DNA of 64,000 bases from Kitasatospora sp. NBC_01250 (GTDB taxonomy: Bacteria; Actinomycetota; Actinomycetes; Streptomycetales; Streptomycetaceae). Each line of letters starts with the position of its first letter. Position 1 is the stretch's first letter. A program made the position numbers and the translations under genes. The stretch covers positions 4,278,001 through 4,342,000 of the forward strand of contig NZ_CP108476.1 of NCBI RefSeq assembly GCF_036226465.1, in the 5' to 3' direction. Below, in pieces: positions 51,058-60,195 of the stretch. The notes beneath the pieces were generated by a model. It was given only the letters and a program-made list of their open reading frames with translations. It was not told the DNA's origin and did not search any database.

Positions 51058-53412
51058 ATGCCGCCCAGCCATCGCCTGCCCGAGGCCCTGCTCGACACCC
51101 TGGTCGCCAGCCGGGGCCGCTCGGACCGGCTCACCCATACGGAGCATCTCCCCGCGCGCGAGGCGCGCTATGCCCCTTGGCCCGACTCGATTCGCCCCGA
51201 GATCCGCGCCGCCGCCTCGGAGCTCGGTGTCTCCCGGCCCTGGGCGCACCAGGCCGAGGCGATGAATCTGGCCAAGGAGGGCCAAACTGTGGTGATCGCC
51301 ACAGGGACCGCCTCGGGCAAGTCGCTCGGCTACCTGGCACCGGTGCTGAGCGATCTGCTGGACGGCACCGAGGCGCCGAACGGCCGCGGCGCGACCGCGC
51401 TCTACCTCGCCCCGACCAAGGCCCTCGCGGCCGACCAGCGCCGCCGGGCCGCCGAGCTCGCCCCGGACCGGGTGCGCGCCGCGCTCTACGACGGCGACAC
51501 CCCGCCGCAGGAGCGCGAGTGGGTCCGCCAGTACGCGAGCTACGTGCTGACCAATCCCGACATGCTGCACCGGAGCATCCTGCCCGCGCACCCCCGCTGG
51601 TCCTCCTTCCTGAAGGCGCTGCGCTACGTGGTGGTGGACGAGTGCCACAGCTACCGCGGCGTCTTCGGCTCCCACGTCGCCCAGGTACTGCGCCGACTGC
51701 GCCGGCTCTGCCGCCGGTACGGCTCCGACCCGGCCTTCCTGCTCGCCTCCGCGACCACCGCAGGTCCGGCCGCGGCCGCCGAACGGCTCACCGGGCTGCC
51801 CGCGGTCGCGGTGACCGAGGACGCCTCGCCCCGCGGCCCCCTGGTCTTCGCCCTCTGGGAGCCGCCGCTCACCGAACACGTCGGCGAGCACGGTGCCCCG
51901 GTCCGGCGGACCGCCACCACCGAGGCCGCCTATCTGCTCACCGACCTGGTGGCGGCCGGCACCAGGACCGTGGCCTTCGTACGCTCCCGGCGCGCCGCCG
52001 AACTGGTCGCGCTGCAGGCCCAGGACAACCTCGACGCACCGCTCGCCAACCGGATCGCCGCCTACCGGGGCGGCTACCTGCCCGAGGAGCGCCGCGCCCT
52101 GGAGCGCGACCTGCACTCCGGACGGCTGCTCGGTCTGGCCTCCACCTCGGCGCTGGAGCTGGGCGTCGACGTCTCCGGCCTGGACGCCGTGCTGATGGCG
52201 GGCTACCCCGGCACCCGCGCCTCCCTGTGGCAGCAGGCTGGACGGGCCGGGCGCGAGGCCCAGGGGGCGCTGGCCGTCCTGATCGCCCGCGACGATCCGT
52301 TGGACACCTACCTGGTGCACCACCCGGAGGCGCTCTTCGCCCGCCCGGTGGAAGCGACGGTGCTCGATCCCGACAATCCGCACGTGCTCGCTCCGCACCT
52401 GTGCGCCGCCGCCGCCGAACTCCCGCTCGGGCCGGACGACCTGGAGCTGTTCGGTCCCACGACCGCCCAGCTGCTGCCGGTGCTGGAACAGCGGGGGCTG
52501 CTGCGTCGCCGGACCGACGGCTCCTGGTACTGGACCCGCCGTGAACGAGCGGTCGACGCGGTCGACCTGCGCGGCAGCGGCGGCAATCCGGTCCAGATCG
52601 TCGAGGCGTCCACCGGGCGACTGCTCGGCACCGTCGACGCGGCCGCCGCGCACACCACGGTGCACACCGGCGCCGTCCACCTCCACCAGGGGCGCACCTA
52701 CCTGGTCCGGGCCCTCGACCTGGAGGCCTCGGCGGCCCTGGTCGAACTCGCCAACCCCTCGTACACCACCTCGGCCCGCGACACCACGGCCATCTCGATC
52801 CTCGCCACCGACCGCACCGTGGCCTGGGGCGAGGGCAGCCTCAACTTCGGCTCGGTCGAGGTCGTCAACCAGGTGGTCGGCTTCCTGCGCAAGCGGATCT
52901 CCACCGGCGAGATCCTCGGTGAGACCAAGCTCGACCTGCCGCCCAGGACGCTGCGGACCAGGGCGGTCTGGTGGACCGTCACCGAGCAGCAACTGCTGGA
53001 CGCGCTGATCCCCTACGACCAGTTGCCCGGCGCCGCCCACGCGGCCGAGCACGCCTCGATCGGTCTGCTGCCGCTCTTCGCGACCTGCGACCGCTGGGAC
53101 ATCGGCGGCGTCTCGGTGCCGCTGCACCCGGACACCCAGTTGCCGACCGTCTTCGTCTACGACGGCCACCCCGGCGGGGCCGGCTTCGCCGAGCACGGAT
53201 TTCGACGCGCGGTGCAGTGGCTGACCGCAACCCGCGAGGCCATCGCCTCCTGCGAGTGCGAGCGCGGCTGCCCGTCCTGCGTCCAGTCGCCCAAGTGCGG
53301 GAACGGCAACGACCCGCTGGACAAGGCCGGGGCCGTCCGGCTGCTGACCGCGCTCCTCGCCGGCGCGCCCGGTGCCGGGGAGGAGCCCGGTGCCGAGGTC
53401 GAACCCGGGTAG
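51058..53412 (+). CDS. DEAD/DEAH-box helicase with DUF1998 domain (MrfA-like)
   Basis: 784 residues from the ATG at 51058. Motif Q-like region RPWAHQAEAMNLAKEGQTVV precedes Walker A ATGTASGKS (Lys88) and a DECH box at residue 194 in VVDECHSYRGVFGSH. Motif VI is QQAGRAGREAQG. The C-terminal DUF1998 module ends in a cysteine cluster (CECERGCPSCVQSPKC), the metal-binding signature of MrfA/Hrq1-type helicases, which repair crosslinked or alkylated DNA. It is divergent from bldG and converges on the Tad-like operon, an arrangement conserved in actinobacteria. Confidence 0.93.
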   Translation: MPPSHRLPEALLDTLVASRGRSDRLTHTEHLPAREARYAPWPDSIRPEIRAAASELGVSRPWAHQAEAMNLAKEGQTVVIATGTASGKSLGYLAPVLSDLLDGTEAPNGRGATALYLAPTKALAADQRRRAAELAPDRVRAALYDGDTPPQEREWVRQYASYVLTNPDMLHRSILPAHPRWSSFLKALRYVVVDECHSYRGVFGSHVAQVLRRLRRLCRRYGSDPAFLLASATTAGPAAAAERLTGLPAVAVTEDASPRGPLVFALWEPPLTEHVGEHGAPVRRTATTEAAYLLTDLVAAGTRTVAFVRSRRAAELVALQAQDNLDAPLANRIAAYRGGYLPEERRALERDLHSGRLLGLASTSALELGVDVSGLDAVLMAGYPGTRASLWQQAGRAGREAQGALAVLIARDDPLDTYLVHHPEALFARPVEATVLDPDNPHVLAPHLCAAAAELPLGPDDLELFGPTTAQLLPVLEQRGLLRRRTDGSWYWTRRERAVDAVDLRGSGGNPVQIVEASTGRLLGTVDAAAAHTTVHTGAVHLHQGRTYLVRALDLEASAALVELANPSYTTSARDTTAISILATDRTVAWGEGSLNFGSVEVVNQVVGFLRKRISTGEILGETKLDLPPRTLRTRAVWWTVTEQQLLDALIPYDQLPGAAHAAEHASIGLLPLFATCDRWDIGGVSVPLHPDTQLPTVFVYDGHPGGAGFAEHGFRRAVQWLTATREAIASCECERGCPSCVQSPKCGNGNDPLDKAGAVRLLTALLAGAPGAGEEPGAEVEPG

Positions 53413-53994
53413 CGCCTGACGCCGGGCGATCCCGGCTCCCGCCCGACGGGCGCCCCACCCGACGGGCGCGCCGCCACGGATCGCCAGGGCCGCCGCGGTC
53501 GGCGGGGCGGGCGGGGCCGGAGCCGCCTCGTCCACCCCCTCCGGGGCCCAGACCGGCCCGGCCCGCGCCCGTGCGGTCGCCGGTCCGACCGGGATCCGGA
53601 CGCCCCGCACCGGGACCTGGACGGCCACTTCGACGCTGTCCGTGCCGAGGTCGACCACGCACGAGACCAGCTGGGCTCGCTGGGCCGCCGCCAGCGCCGC
53701 GGCCCGGGCGCACCCGCCGTCGGCGTCCAACAGGAGGTGGTCCGCCGCCGCCAGCGCCGCCAGGTCGGCGGCGGACTCGGCGCGATGCCTGGCGGCCAGC
53801 GCCGACCCCAGGGCAAGGGCGAGCCCGAAGACCGCGCACCCGAGGAACAGCAACCCCGAGAGCCAGATCGTCGCCGACCCGCGGTCCCGATCCCGATCCC
53901 GGCACCGGCCACCGCCCGGCCCACGGCCCCGGCCCCGCCCGGAGCACCCGTCCCGAGCACCGACACCGGCCGGCGCCGGTCCGTCGGACAGCAT
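53413..53994 (-). CDS. TadE-like protein of the helicase/secretion neighbourhood (no normal stop)
   Basis: The conserved part runs from the ATG at 53994 (GGAGG seven bases upstream; overlaps the previous stop as TGATG). After a basic Arg/Gly/Asp-rich start it has the single membrane helix GSATIWLSGLLFLGCAVFGL and the following RHRAESAADLAALAAADHLL, then a domain with VVDLGTDSVEVAVQVPVRGV, matching the Rv3654c/TadE-like family found beside this helicase. Homologues are normally ~120-160 residues. Here no stop codon appears: the frame stays open on the minus strand through the whole helicase gene to 50980. The listed end is the point where it meets the helicase stop. Confidence 0.65.
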
Positions 53995-54473
53995 CACTCC
54001 ACCTCCCTTCCGATCCGGTCCTCCCGTGCGGCCACGGCTGTTGCCGAGACCGTCACCGAGAGCGCGGATGCCAGCCGCCCGACCCCGAGACACTTCGCTT
54101 CCACCAGGACCGAGACCGTGTCGCCGCCCGCGAGCACCTGGATGGTCGCCCCCGGCGGGGCGACCACGGCGGCCTTGGCGACAGCGTCGGCGTCACCCCG
54201 TGCCGCCGTCCGGGCCGCGACCCGCGCGGCGTCGATGCACCGGAGCTGCGCGGCCCCGGCCAGAACGCCCCACAGGAGCATCGCGAGCAGCAGCACCAGT
54301 GAAGGCACCACCACCGCCGTCTCCGCGGTCACATACCCCGCCTCGTGGGCAGCCCGGCCCGCCCGCCCGGCCCGCCCGGCCCGCCTGGCACGGACACGGC
54401 CGAGGAGCGCGCGGCGCCACCGGGCGGTGAGCCGCCGACGCCGAACCGGCGGCCCCGGCCCGTCAGACCACAT
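53994..54473 (-). CDS. TadE-like pseudopilin-type membrane protein
   Basis: 159 residues. A basic N-terminus of ~45 residues precedes the TadE motif AGYVTAETAVVVPSLVLLLA, a single membrane helix with the conserved Glu, and then QLRCIDAARVAARTAARGD, typical of TadE/Rv3655c. The rest is a small beta-rich domain with one Cys. Minor pilins of this type act in Tad/Flp pilus assembly. It overlaps the DUF4244 gene upstream by 11 bases and the second TadE-like gene downstream. Confidence 0.82.
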   Translation of the reverse strand: MWSDGPGPPVRRRRLTARWRRALLGRVRARRAGRAGRAGRAAHEAGYVTAETAVVVPSLVLLLAMLLWGVLAGAAQLRCIDAARVAARTAARGDADAVAKAAVVAPPGATIQVLAGGDTVSVLVEAKCLGVGRLASALSVTVSATAVAAREDRIGREVE

Positions 54474-54957
54474 GGAGCGCCCGATTCACCAGCTCGGTCA
54501 GCGCGGTGGTCACCGCATCACTCGTCACGACCTTGTACAGCAAGGCCGCGAACCCGCAGGCCGCCACCGTTCCGATCGCGTATTCGGCGGTCGACATCCC
54601 TTCGTCGCCGGCGTCGACGAAGCTGCGACGAAGAAGGCGCAGGAACCGGTGCAACGCGTAGCGGACGGACTCGCGCACCCGCCGCCGCGGCCTGCGGTGC
54701 GTGGGTGCGGACGCCGGCCCGGCCCGCCCCGGTCGCCCGAGGGACCGCACCTCATCCGGGACTTCGGCCGTCGGCCCGACCGCCGACGGCACGGGCAGGC
54801 GCCGGACGGCCGCCAGTCCACCGGTCGCCGCTCGGCCCTCTCCCGACCGCTCGTGCGACGGCGACGCGATGAAGGTCACCACCGGACCGCCCCGACCGGC
54901 ACCACGGTTCATCGCGCTGGCCCTGCGCCTGCCACGGGCTCCGTTCGTTCCACTCAT
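54463..54957 (-). CDS. DUF4244 Flp-pilin-like protein
   Basis: 164 residues from an ATG at 54957; the true start may be further in because homologues are ~70 residues. The C-terminal 45 residues are the diagnostic part: DEGMSTAEYAIGTVAACGFA followed by ALLYKVVTS, a hydrophobic helix preceded by a GMSTAEYA motif that resembles the prepilin cleavage region of Flp pilins. The N-terminal ~115 residues are Arg/Gly/Pro-rich. It is the likely structural subunit of the Tad-like apparatus encoded here. Confidence 0.78.
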   Translation of the reverse strand: MSGTNGARGRRRASAMNRGAGRGGPVVTFIASPSHERSGEGRAATGGLAAVRRLPVPSAVGPTAEVPDEVRSLGRPGRAGPASAPTHRRPRRRVRESVRYALHRFLRLLRRSFVDAGDEGMSTAEYAIGTVAACGFAALLYKVVTSDAVTTALTELVNRALHVV

Positions 54958-55041
54958 CGTTCTCACTGCCTTCCGTTGAGGAGTTCTCGATTTCATGTCT
55001 GACGTCACGTCACTTGCTGCTTCCAGCAAGAGACTTGCCAG

Positions 55042-55893
55042 TCACACCCGCCGACCGAACGCCGCCGCCAGGCCCGTGACCACGGGCACGATGCCGATCA
55101 GTACGAACGCCGGCAGGAAGCACAGACCCAGCGGCGCGGTCGCCAGCACTCCTGCACGACGCACCCGGGTGTGCGCGGCGCGAGCCGCCGCTGACCGCTG
55201 GGAGACGGCCAGACCGGCGAGCACCGCGGCCGGCGGCGCGCCGCTGACGGTGGCGCGCACCAGGCATCGGGCCAGCGGGGCCAGCGCCGGGCAGTCAGCG
55301 CCCAGCCGTTGCCAGCACTGCGCCGGCGGCGCTCCCAGGGCCAACTCCGCCGACACGGCGGCCAGCCGTGTCCGCATCGGGTCACCGATCGTCCGCGCGA
55401 CGGCTTCGGCGGCCTGCGCCGGGGAGGCGGACGACCCGAGGCAAGCGGCCAGCAGGTCCGCGGTCAAGGGAAGTTGAGCCACCAGCGCGCCCGGCTCGCC
55501 CGACGCCCGACCGGCGCGGCCCGAGCGGAACACCGGCGGCCCCCGCCACAGCAGCAGCACCGCCGCCAGCACTCCCCCCAGCACGCCCACCGCGCCAGGC
55601 ACCAGTGCAGCCACCAGCGCGCCGACGAGCAGCGGCACCCCGCCCCTTGCCTTCATCCGCCAGCGGCCCCTCGGCCGGCCACGCCCGGTGCCGCCGGCGG
55701 CCCGGGTCGGCCGATCTCCTTCCCGTTCCCCGAAGAGCCCCACCCGAGCCGCCCGGCGGCGCTGGGCCCGACGCCGCAGCAATCGGCCAGCGGTTGCCAC
55801 CAGCACGAGCACCGGCGTGAACGCCCCCGTCAGGATCACCAGCGGCAACGGCACCGGCAGCGCCTGGGCCAGGCTCGACACCGTGTTCACCAC
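55042..55893 (-). CDS. TadC-like type II secretion system F-domain protein
   Basis: About 283 residues from a GTG at 55893 (GGGGG five bases upstream). Membrane helices occur at the N-terminus (VPLPLVILTGAFTPVLVLVA), mid (LLVGALVAALVPGAVGVLGG) and C-terminus (LCFLPAFVLIGIVPVVTGLA). Between them lies the T2SF domain LTADLLAACLGSSASPAQAA with AVSAELALGAPPAQCWQRLG. It forms, with TadB, the inner-membrane platform of the Tad machine. The start overlaps the end of tadB by seven bases. Confidence 0.85.
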   Translation of the reverse strand: MVNTVSSLAQALPVPLPLVILTGAFTPVLVLVATAGRLLRRRAQRRRAARVGLFGEREGDRPTRAAGGTGRGRPRGRWRMKARGGVPLLVGALVAALVPGAVGVLGGVLAAVLLLWRGPPVFRSGRAGRASGEPGALVAQLPLTADLLAACLGSSASPAQAAEAVARTIGDPMRTRLAAVSAELALGAPPAQCWQRLGADCPALAPLARCLVRATVSGAPPAAVLAGLAVSQRSAAARAAHTRVRRAGVLATAPLGLCFLPAFVLIGIVPVVTGLAAAFGRRV

Positions 55894-57056
55894 GACGCCC
55901 CCAGCACGCCCTCGCCGACCGGAGGCAGCCCCCGATGCGTCGGCCACCCCGTGCAATCCCGCCGCCGTACCGTCGTGCTCGACCGCCGCCGGGCCGACGG
56001 GACCGCCCGGGGCCGCCGCGTGTGCGGGCCCCCAGGCCCGCCGCCACCCGCCCGGCAGGACCACCGCGGCGCGGCAGCCGTCCCCGGTCGCTCCGGCCGT
56101 GCCCGCTGCCCCGGCGGTCGGGCCACGGCCCCGGCCGGAGCGCCCACGTCGGCCAGCGCCGCGCGCACGATCCGCCCGGTCCACAGCAGCCCGGCGACCT
56201 CCAGGAGCAGGCCTGCCAGCAGGCACCCCCACCCCAAGGGGGTGTGCAGCAGGACCGACAGTGGCCGGGCCCCGAGGGCGGCGCCCAACAGGAGCCCGAA
56301 GGCCGGGAGAGCCGCGAGCAGGCCCGCGGTGGCCCGCGGCCCGGCCAGCTCGCTCCGGACCTCCTCGTGCAGCGCACCATCGGCCCGCAGCGCCTCGGCC
56401 ACCTGGTCGAGGGCCGCGGCGAGCCCCGTGCCGCTGTCCGCGGTCACCTGCCAGCAGGCCGCGATCGCGCAGGCCCCGGCACCCCCGGGCAGGGTCCCGA
56501 GCCAGCGCAGCGCCGCCGGTACATCCGCGCCGTACCGGCCGGCCGCCAGACGGGCCAGCGCCTCGTCACCCAGCCGGCCGAAGACGCTCCCAGCCGCCCG
56601 GCCCGGGGCAGTCACCGTCTCCAGCGCCTGCTCGGGCGTTGCGCCACCGCGCAGTTCGCCCGCCAGCGCGGCGCACAGTTCGATGACGGCGGCTGCCCGC
56701 GAGCGCTCCTCCTGGATCGCCCCGTGCCGCTCCCGCCACCGACAGCTGGGAAAGATCAGCAGTACCGCGGCCACCGCTGGAATCGGCGAACGGGCGCCGT
56801 AGCCGATGGCCAACCCGACTGGCAGCAGCCAGAGCTCGACCACCAGCCAGCGTGGCCGGGGCCAGCCGCAGCCGTAGAACCAGCGCAGCCGTCGCAGGCC
56901 GATCCTGACCAGCACCGCGGGACCGCTCGGCCGCCTCGGCAACAGGGCCCCGAAGCGCCGCCGCAGCCGCACCCGCCGGTTCAGCCAGGCCCACGCGCCT
57001 GTCGCGATCGCGCCGAGCAGCAGGGCCAGCCCGAGATCCACCTGACGCCCGGTCAT
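55887..57056 (-). CDS. TadB-like type II secretion system F-domain protein
   Basis: 389 residues from an ATG at 57056 that overlaps the tadA stop (ATGA). N-terminal and central helices (GLALLLGAIATGAWAWL, PIPAVAAVLLIFPSCRW) are followed by the T2SF domain AAAVIELCAALAGELRGGAT to GTGLAAALDQVAEALRADGA and a helix pair around residues 250-300. The last ~80 residues are Arg/Gly/Pro-rich and unusual. Works with TadC and the TadA ATPase. Confidence 0.85.
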   Translation of the reverse strand: MTGRQVDLGLALLLGAIATGAWAWLNRRVRLRRRFGALLPRRPSGPAVLVRIGLRRLRWFYGCGWPRPRWLVVELWLLPVGLAIGYGARSPIPAVAAVLLIFPSCRWRERHGAIQEERSRAAAVIELCAALAGELRGGATPEQALETVTAPGRAAGSVFGRLGDEALARLAAGRYGADVPAALRWLGTLPGGAGACAIAACWQVTADSGTGLAAALDQVAEALRADGALHEEVRSELAGPRATAGLLAALPAFGLLLGAALGARPLSVLLHTPLGWGCLLAGLLLEVAGLLWTGRIVRAALADVGAPAGAVARPPGQRARPERPGTAAAPRWSCRAGGGGPGGPHTRRPRAVPSARRRSSTTVRRRDCTGWPTHRGLPPVGEGVLGASW

Positions 57057-58387
57057 CGCCGCCCCCGCTCCACGGCGACGCCGCGCTCGGCACAGCGCCG
57101 CACCAACCGCTCCCAGCCCGGCCCCCGTGCGATCGAACCGTCCGGGCCGAAGGCCACCGCGGGAACGGTGGCGGCGTGACCGGCGCGATCCTCGGCCAGC
57201 GTGTGCAGTTCGGCGACCCGTCGCTGCCCGGTCCGCTGATCGCGGACCAGATGGATCACCACGTCCAGGGCGGCGCGGAGCTGGCTGTGCAGGGCGAAGC
57301 GGTCCAGGCCCGCCATCGACCCCAGCGCTTCGAGGCGGACCGGCACGTCGGCCGCCGTATTGGCGTGCACGGTGCTGCAACCGCCCTCATGGCCGGTGTT
57401 GAGGGCGGCCAGCAACTCGGTCACCTCCGCGCCACGCACCTCCCCGACCACCAAGCGGTCCGGGCGCATCCGCAGCGCCTGCCGCACCAGATCGCGCAGG
57501 GTCAGCTCACCGATCCCCTCCTGGTTGGGTGGCCGCCCCTGCAGCCGGACCACGTGCGGATGAGCCGGCCGCAGCTCCGCAGAGTCCTCGGCGATGACGA
57601 TCCGCTCTTGGTGCCCGACCAGGCCCAGCAACGCGGCCAGCAAGGATGTCTTGCCGGCGCCCGTCCCGCCGCTGATCATCAGCGAGAGCCGGGCCCGGAC
57701 GATGCCGGCGAGCAACTCGGCGCCCCCCGGCGGCAGCGCCCCGGCCGCCACCAACTCGTCCAACGTGAAGGGATGCTGGCGAGCGATCCGCAACGAGAGG
57801 TGCGTGCAGTCGCTGACGATCGGCGGGAGCAGCGCATGCAGCCTGGTGCCGTCGGGGAGGCGGGCGTCGACCCAGGGCCGGGCGTCGTCGAGCCGGCGGC
57901 CGGCCGCGGTGGCGAGCCGATGCGCGAGGTGACGCACCGCCTCGGCATCGGGAAAACCGACGGAGTTCTCCCGGCACAACCCGCCGCCGCGATCCACCCA
58001 GACCTCGTCCGGCCCGTTGACCAGCACATCCGTCACGTCCGGCGCGCTCAGCAGGGCGTCCAACGGGCCCGCACCGACCAGCTCCGAGCGGAGCGTGCTG
58101 ACGGTCTCGAGCAGGTCGTCGCCACCCAGCGGCAGCCGCTCGGAGCGCAATGCGGCGGTGACCTCGGTGGCCGTGGGCACCGCGCCCGCCTCGGCCAGCC
58201 TCAGCCGAACGGCATCCAGCAGGGCCGTCGCGCGCCCCGCCGCCGTCACCCCCGACGCCGCCGCGGCGGCCGGAGTGGTGGAGTGCCGTCGCACCGCCGC
58301 GGTGGCCGCTCGCGGCCGGTGCGGCCTCGGGCCCCAGTCGGCAGGCCGGCCCAGGTCGTTCCTGGTGTACGTCGTGCGGGTGCTCAT
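57053..58387 (-). CDS. TadA-like secretion/pilus ATPase (CpaF family)
   Basis: 444 residues from the ATG at 58387, which overlaps the previous stop (ATGA). The N1 domain (VTDVLVNGPDEVWVDRGG) and the ATPase core are complete: Walker A ISGGTGAGKTSLLAALLG, Asp box RIVIAEDSAELRP, Walker B-like LRMRPDRLVVGEVRGAEV and the His box NTGHEGGCSTVHANTA. It powers assembly or export in the Tad-like system together with TadB and TadC. Confidence 0.93.
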   Translation of the reverse strand: MSTRTTYTRNDLGRPADWGPRPHRPRAATAAVRRHSTTPAAAAASGVTAAGRATALLDAVRLRLAEAGAVPTATEVTAALRSERLPLGGDDLLETVSTLRSELVGAGPLDALLSAPDVTDVLVNGPDEVWVDRGGGLCRENSVGFPDAEAVRHLAHRLATAAGRRLDDARPWVDARLPDGTRLHALLPPIVSDCTHLSLRIARQHPFTLDELVAAGALPPGGAELLAGIVRARLSLMISGGTGAGKTSLLAALLGLVGHQERIVIAEDSAELRPAHPHVVRLQGRPPNQEGIGELTLRDLVRQALRMRPDRLVVGEVRGAEVTELLAALNTGHEGGCSTVHANTAADVPVRLEALGSMAGLDRFALHSQLRAALDVVIHLVRDQRTGQRRVAELHTLAEDRAGHAATVPAVAFGPDGSIARGPGWERLVRRCAERGVAVERGRR

Positions 58388-59505
58388 GACGCCATTCCTC
58401 CTTCGGTGACGGACGTGCTGGGCAGAACCGCGGCCAGGTACGCGGAACAGAACCGGGCGAGCGGGCCACGAGCCCGTGCCCCCGGTGGCCTGCCGCGCTC
58501 CGCGTCGACCGTCAGGCCCGCTTCGTGGGTGATTTCGCCGGCCAGCGGCAGGCCCAGGCCATGGGCGATCTCCGTCCCCCGCAGGCCCACCGGCCCCGGC
58601 CACCGGATCACGGCCCGCAGGTCGGCCAGGCGCATGCCGACCGCCGCCGCGACCCGGCCCGCCGCCGCCATCGCGCGCAGCTCGGCGGGCACCACCAGCA
58701 GACCGGTGTCAGCCTGCTCCAGCGCGTGGGCGGCGGCCGGATCGAGATGTCGTGGCAGATCGAGGACCACCAGCCCGCCGCGGCGCCGAGCCGCGGCGAG
58801 CACGCTGTGCATCGCGATCGGCGAGATCTGCAGCGGACTGCCCCGATCCCAGGACAGTGCGCTGATCTGGTGCAACCTCGGCAGCGCGGCGGCGAGTTCG
58901 GCGCCGCTGACCCGGCCTCGCGTACCGGCCAGGTCGGGCCAGCGCAGCCCATCGGCGCTCTCCCCGCCGAGCAGGACGTCGAGCCCGCCGCCCATCGGAT
59001 CCCCGTCGATGAGCATCGTGTGGTGGCCCGCTCCGGCGGCTGTGACGGCCAGTGCGCAGGCGAGCGTGGAGGCCCCGGAGCCGCCCCGACCGCCGAGCAC
59101 GGCCACGGTCAGCGCCGGACTGGCAGAGCCCTCCACCGCGTCGGCGATCCGGTCCAGCAGCCAGGCCTGCGCGTCCGGCAGGAAGACCACCTGCTCGGCG
59201 CCGAGCTGGACGCCCCGGACCCAGATCTCGCAGTCGTCGAGATCAAGGCCGAGGAGCACCACCCCGGGCCGTCGGGGGAGCTCCGCGCACCGCTTGGACT
59301 GGTCGTCGCCGACCAGGACCAGCGGCGCGGTCTCCCAGCGCGGGAGCGGTGGTGCCCCGCCCAGCAGCTGGGGCTGGGCACCGGCGGCTGCGCAGAGCCG
59401 GAGCAGTTGCTCCGTGAGTGCCTCGTCCTCGGTCAGGATGAGGGGCCCGGCGGCGCCGGGATCGTCGGACGCCGATCCGTACTGGTCGATGGTGAGTGCC
59501 GGCAT
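58384..59505 (-). CDS. CpaE/Ssd-like MinD-family ATPase (septum-site-determining type)
   Basis: 373 residues from an ATG at 59505 (GGGGAGG six bases upstream). A receiver-like N-terminal domain is followed by a deviant Walker A, VLGGRGGSGASTLACALAV, in which the second-motif Lys is replaced by Ala, then LIDGDPMGGGLDVLLGGE and LVVLDLPRHLDPAA. Members localise the Tad machine or affect septation. First gene of the Tad-like operon; every downstream gene is coupled by overlap or short spacing. Confidence 0.88.
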   Translation of the reverse strand: MPALTIDQYGSASDDPGAAGPLILTEDEALTEQLLRLCAAAGAQPQLLGGAPPLPRWETAPLVLVGDDQSKRCAELPRRPGVVLLGLDLDDCEIWVRGVQLGAEQVVFLPDAQAWLLDRIADAVEGSASPALTVAVLGGRGGSGASTLACALAVTAAGAGHHTMLIDGDPMGGGLDVLLGGESADGLRWPDLAGTRGRVSGAELAAALPRLHQISALSWDRGSPLQISPIAMHSVLAAARRRGGLVVLDLPRHLDPAAAHALEQADTGLLVVPAELRAMAAAGRVAAAVGMRLADLRAVIRWPGPVGLRGTEIAHGLGLPLAGEITHEAGLTVDAERGRPPGARARGPLARFCSAYLAAVLPSTSVTEGGMAS

Positions 59506-60195
59506 GGCTGCCTCCCCGGAAGGGATGCCCGCTGACGGACCGTCGGCCGCGCCCGTCGGACCGACGCGCGAGGCGTCGGACGGCGGGCTCCGGGAGAGCG
59601 GTACGAGGCGAGCGAGGACGATGGGACCTCGACCGTGCGCCGGCGTCTCGATCGGCGCTCTGTGCCTCATCGGTCCGGGCCCACGGCTTCGGCTCGGCCC
59701 CAACCGTGCCGCCTCGTTCCAATTGCGTCAGCGACTCATCATTTGCTGTGGATAACCCGGCCCATGTGGATATCCACGCTCGCCCGATTGGCTCCTACTT
59801 CACTCGTGCGAGGAGTCCGCAACAGCGAAATTGACGCGCTTCTGAACACGTAAGCAGGTACCACTCGACCAGCTACATAGAGTGACGAAAATAGCTTGGC
59901 ATGAGCCTGCCGATCAGATCGCCCGAGGGGATGCTCACCCTCGCCCACGTGCTGGGCACCCCCCGCCAGAGGCCCGAAGAATGGCCCTGAACATGCGACG
60001 ACCCCCGCCGGGGGGGAGAGCGGGGGTCGTCTATCCACAGCCCGACTCGGGGGGGAGGAGCCGGACCGGGTTAGCACGGTCGCGAACGATCCGTGACTTC
60101 CATGGTGTACCCGACCGGCCAGAAACACAAACCAGCACGCCCCCGGGTCCACCGAATGGCGGCGCCCGTGAGACCGCCATCTATCCTCGGTTCTT
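59506..60195. other. Divergent region with DnaA-box-like motifs and a hairpin
   Basis: 690 bases without a gene between the divergent Ssd-like and HAD genes. The stretch 59720-59890 is clearly richer in A/T than its surroundings. It holds TTATCCACA (reverse strand, 59747-59755), TATCCACA (reverse, 59765-59772), the palindrome GTGGATATCCAC (59766-59777) and TATCCACA (60032-60039). A 12-bp hairpin pairs GACGACCCCCGC (59997-60008) with GCGGGGGTCGTC (60020-60031). Confidence 0.6.

Noticed and set aside
58384..59505. Annotation of the Ssd-like ATPase as ParA or MinD
   Set aside because: Receiver-like N-terminus, altered Walker A and position at the head of a Tad operon fit the CpaE/Ssd group better.
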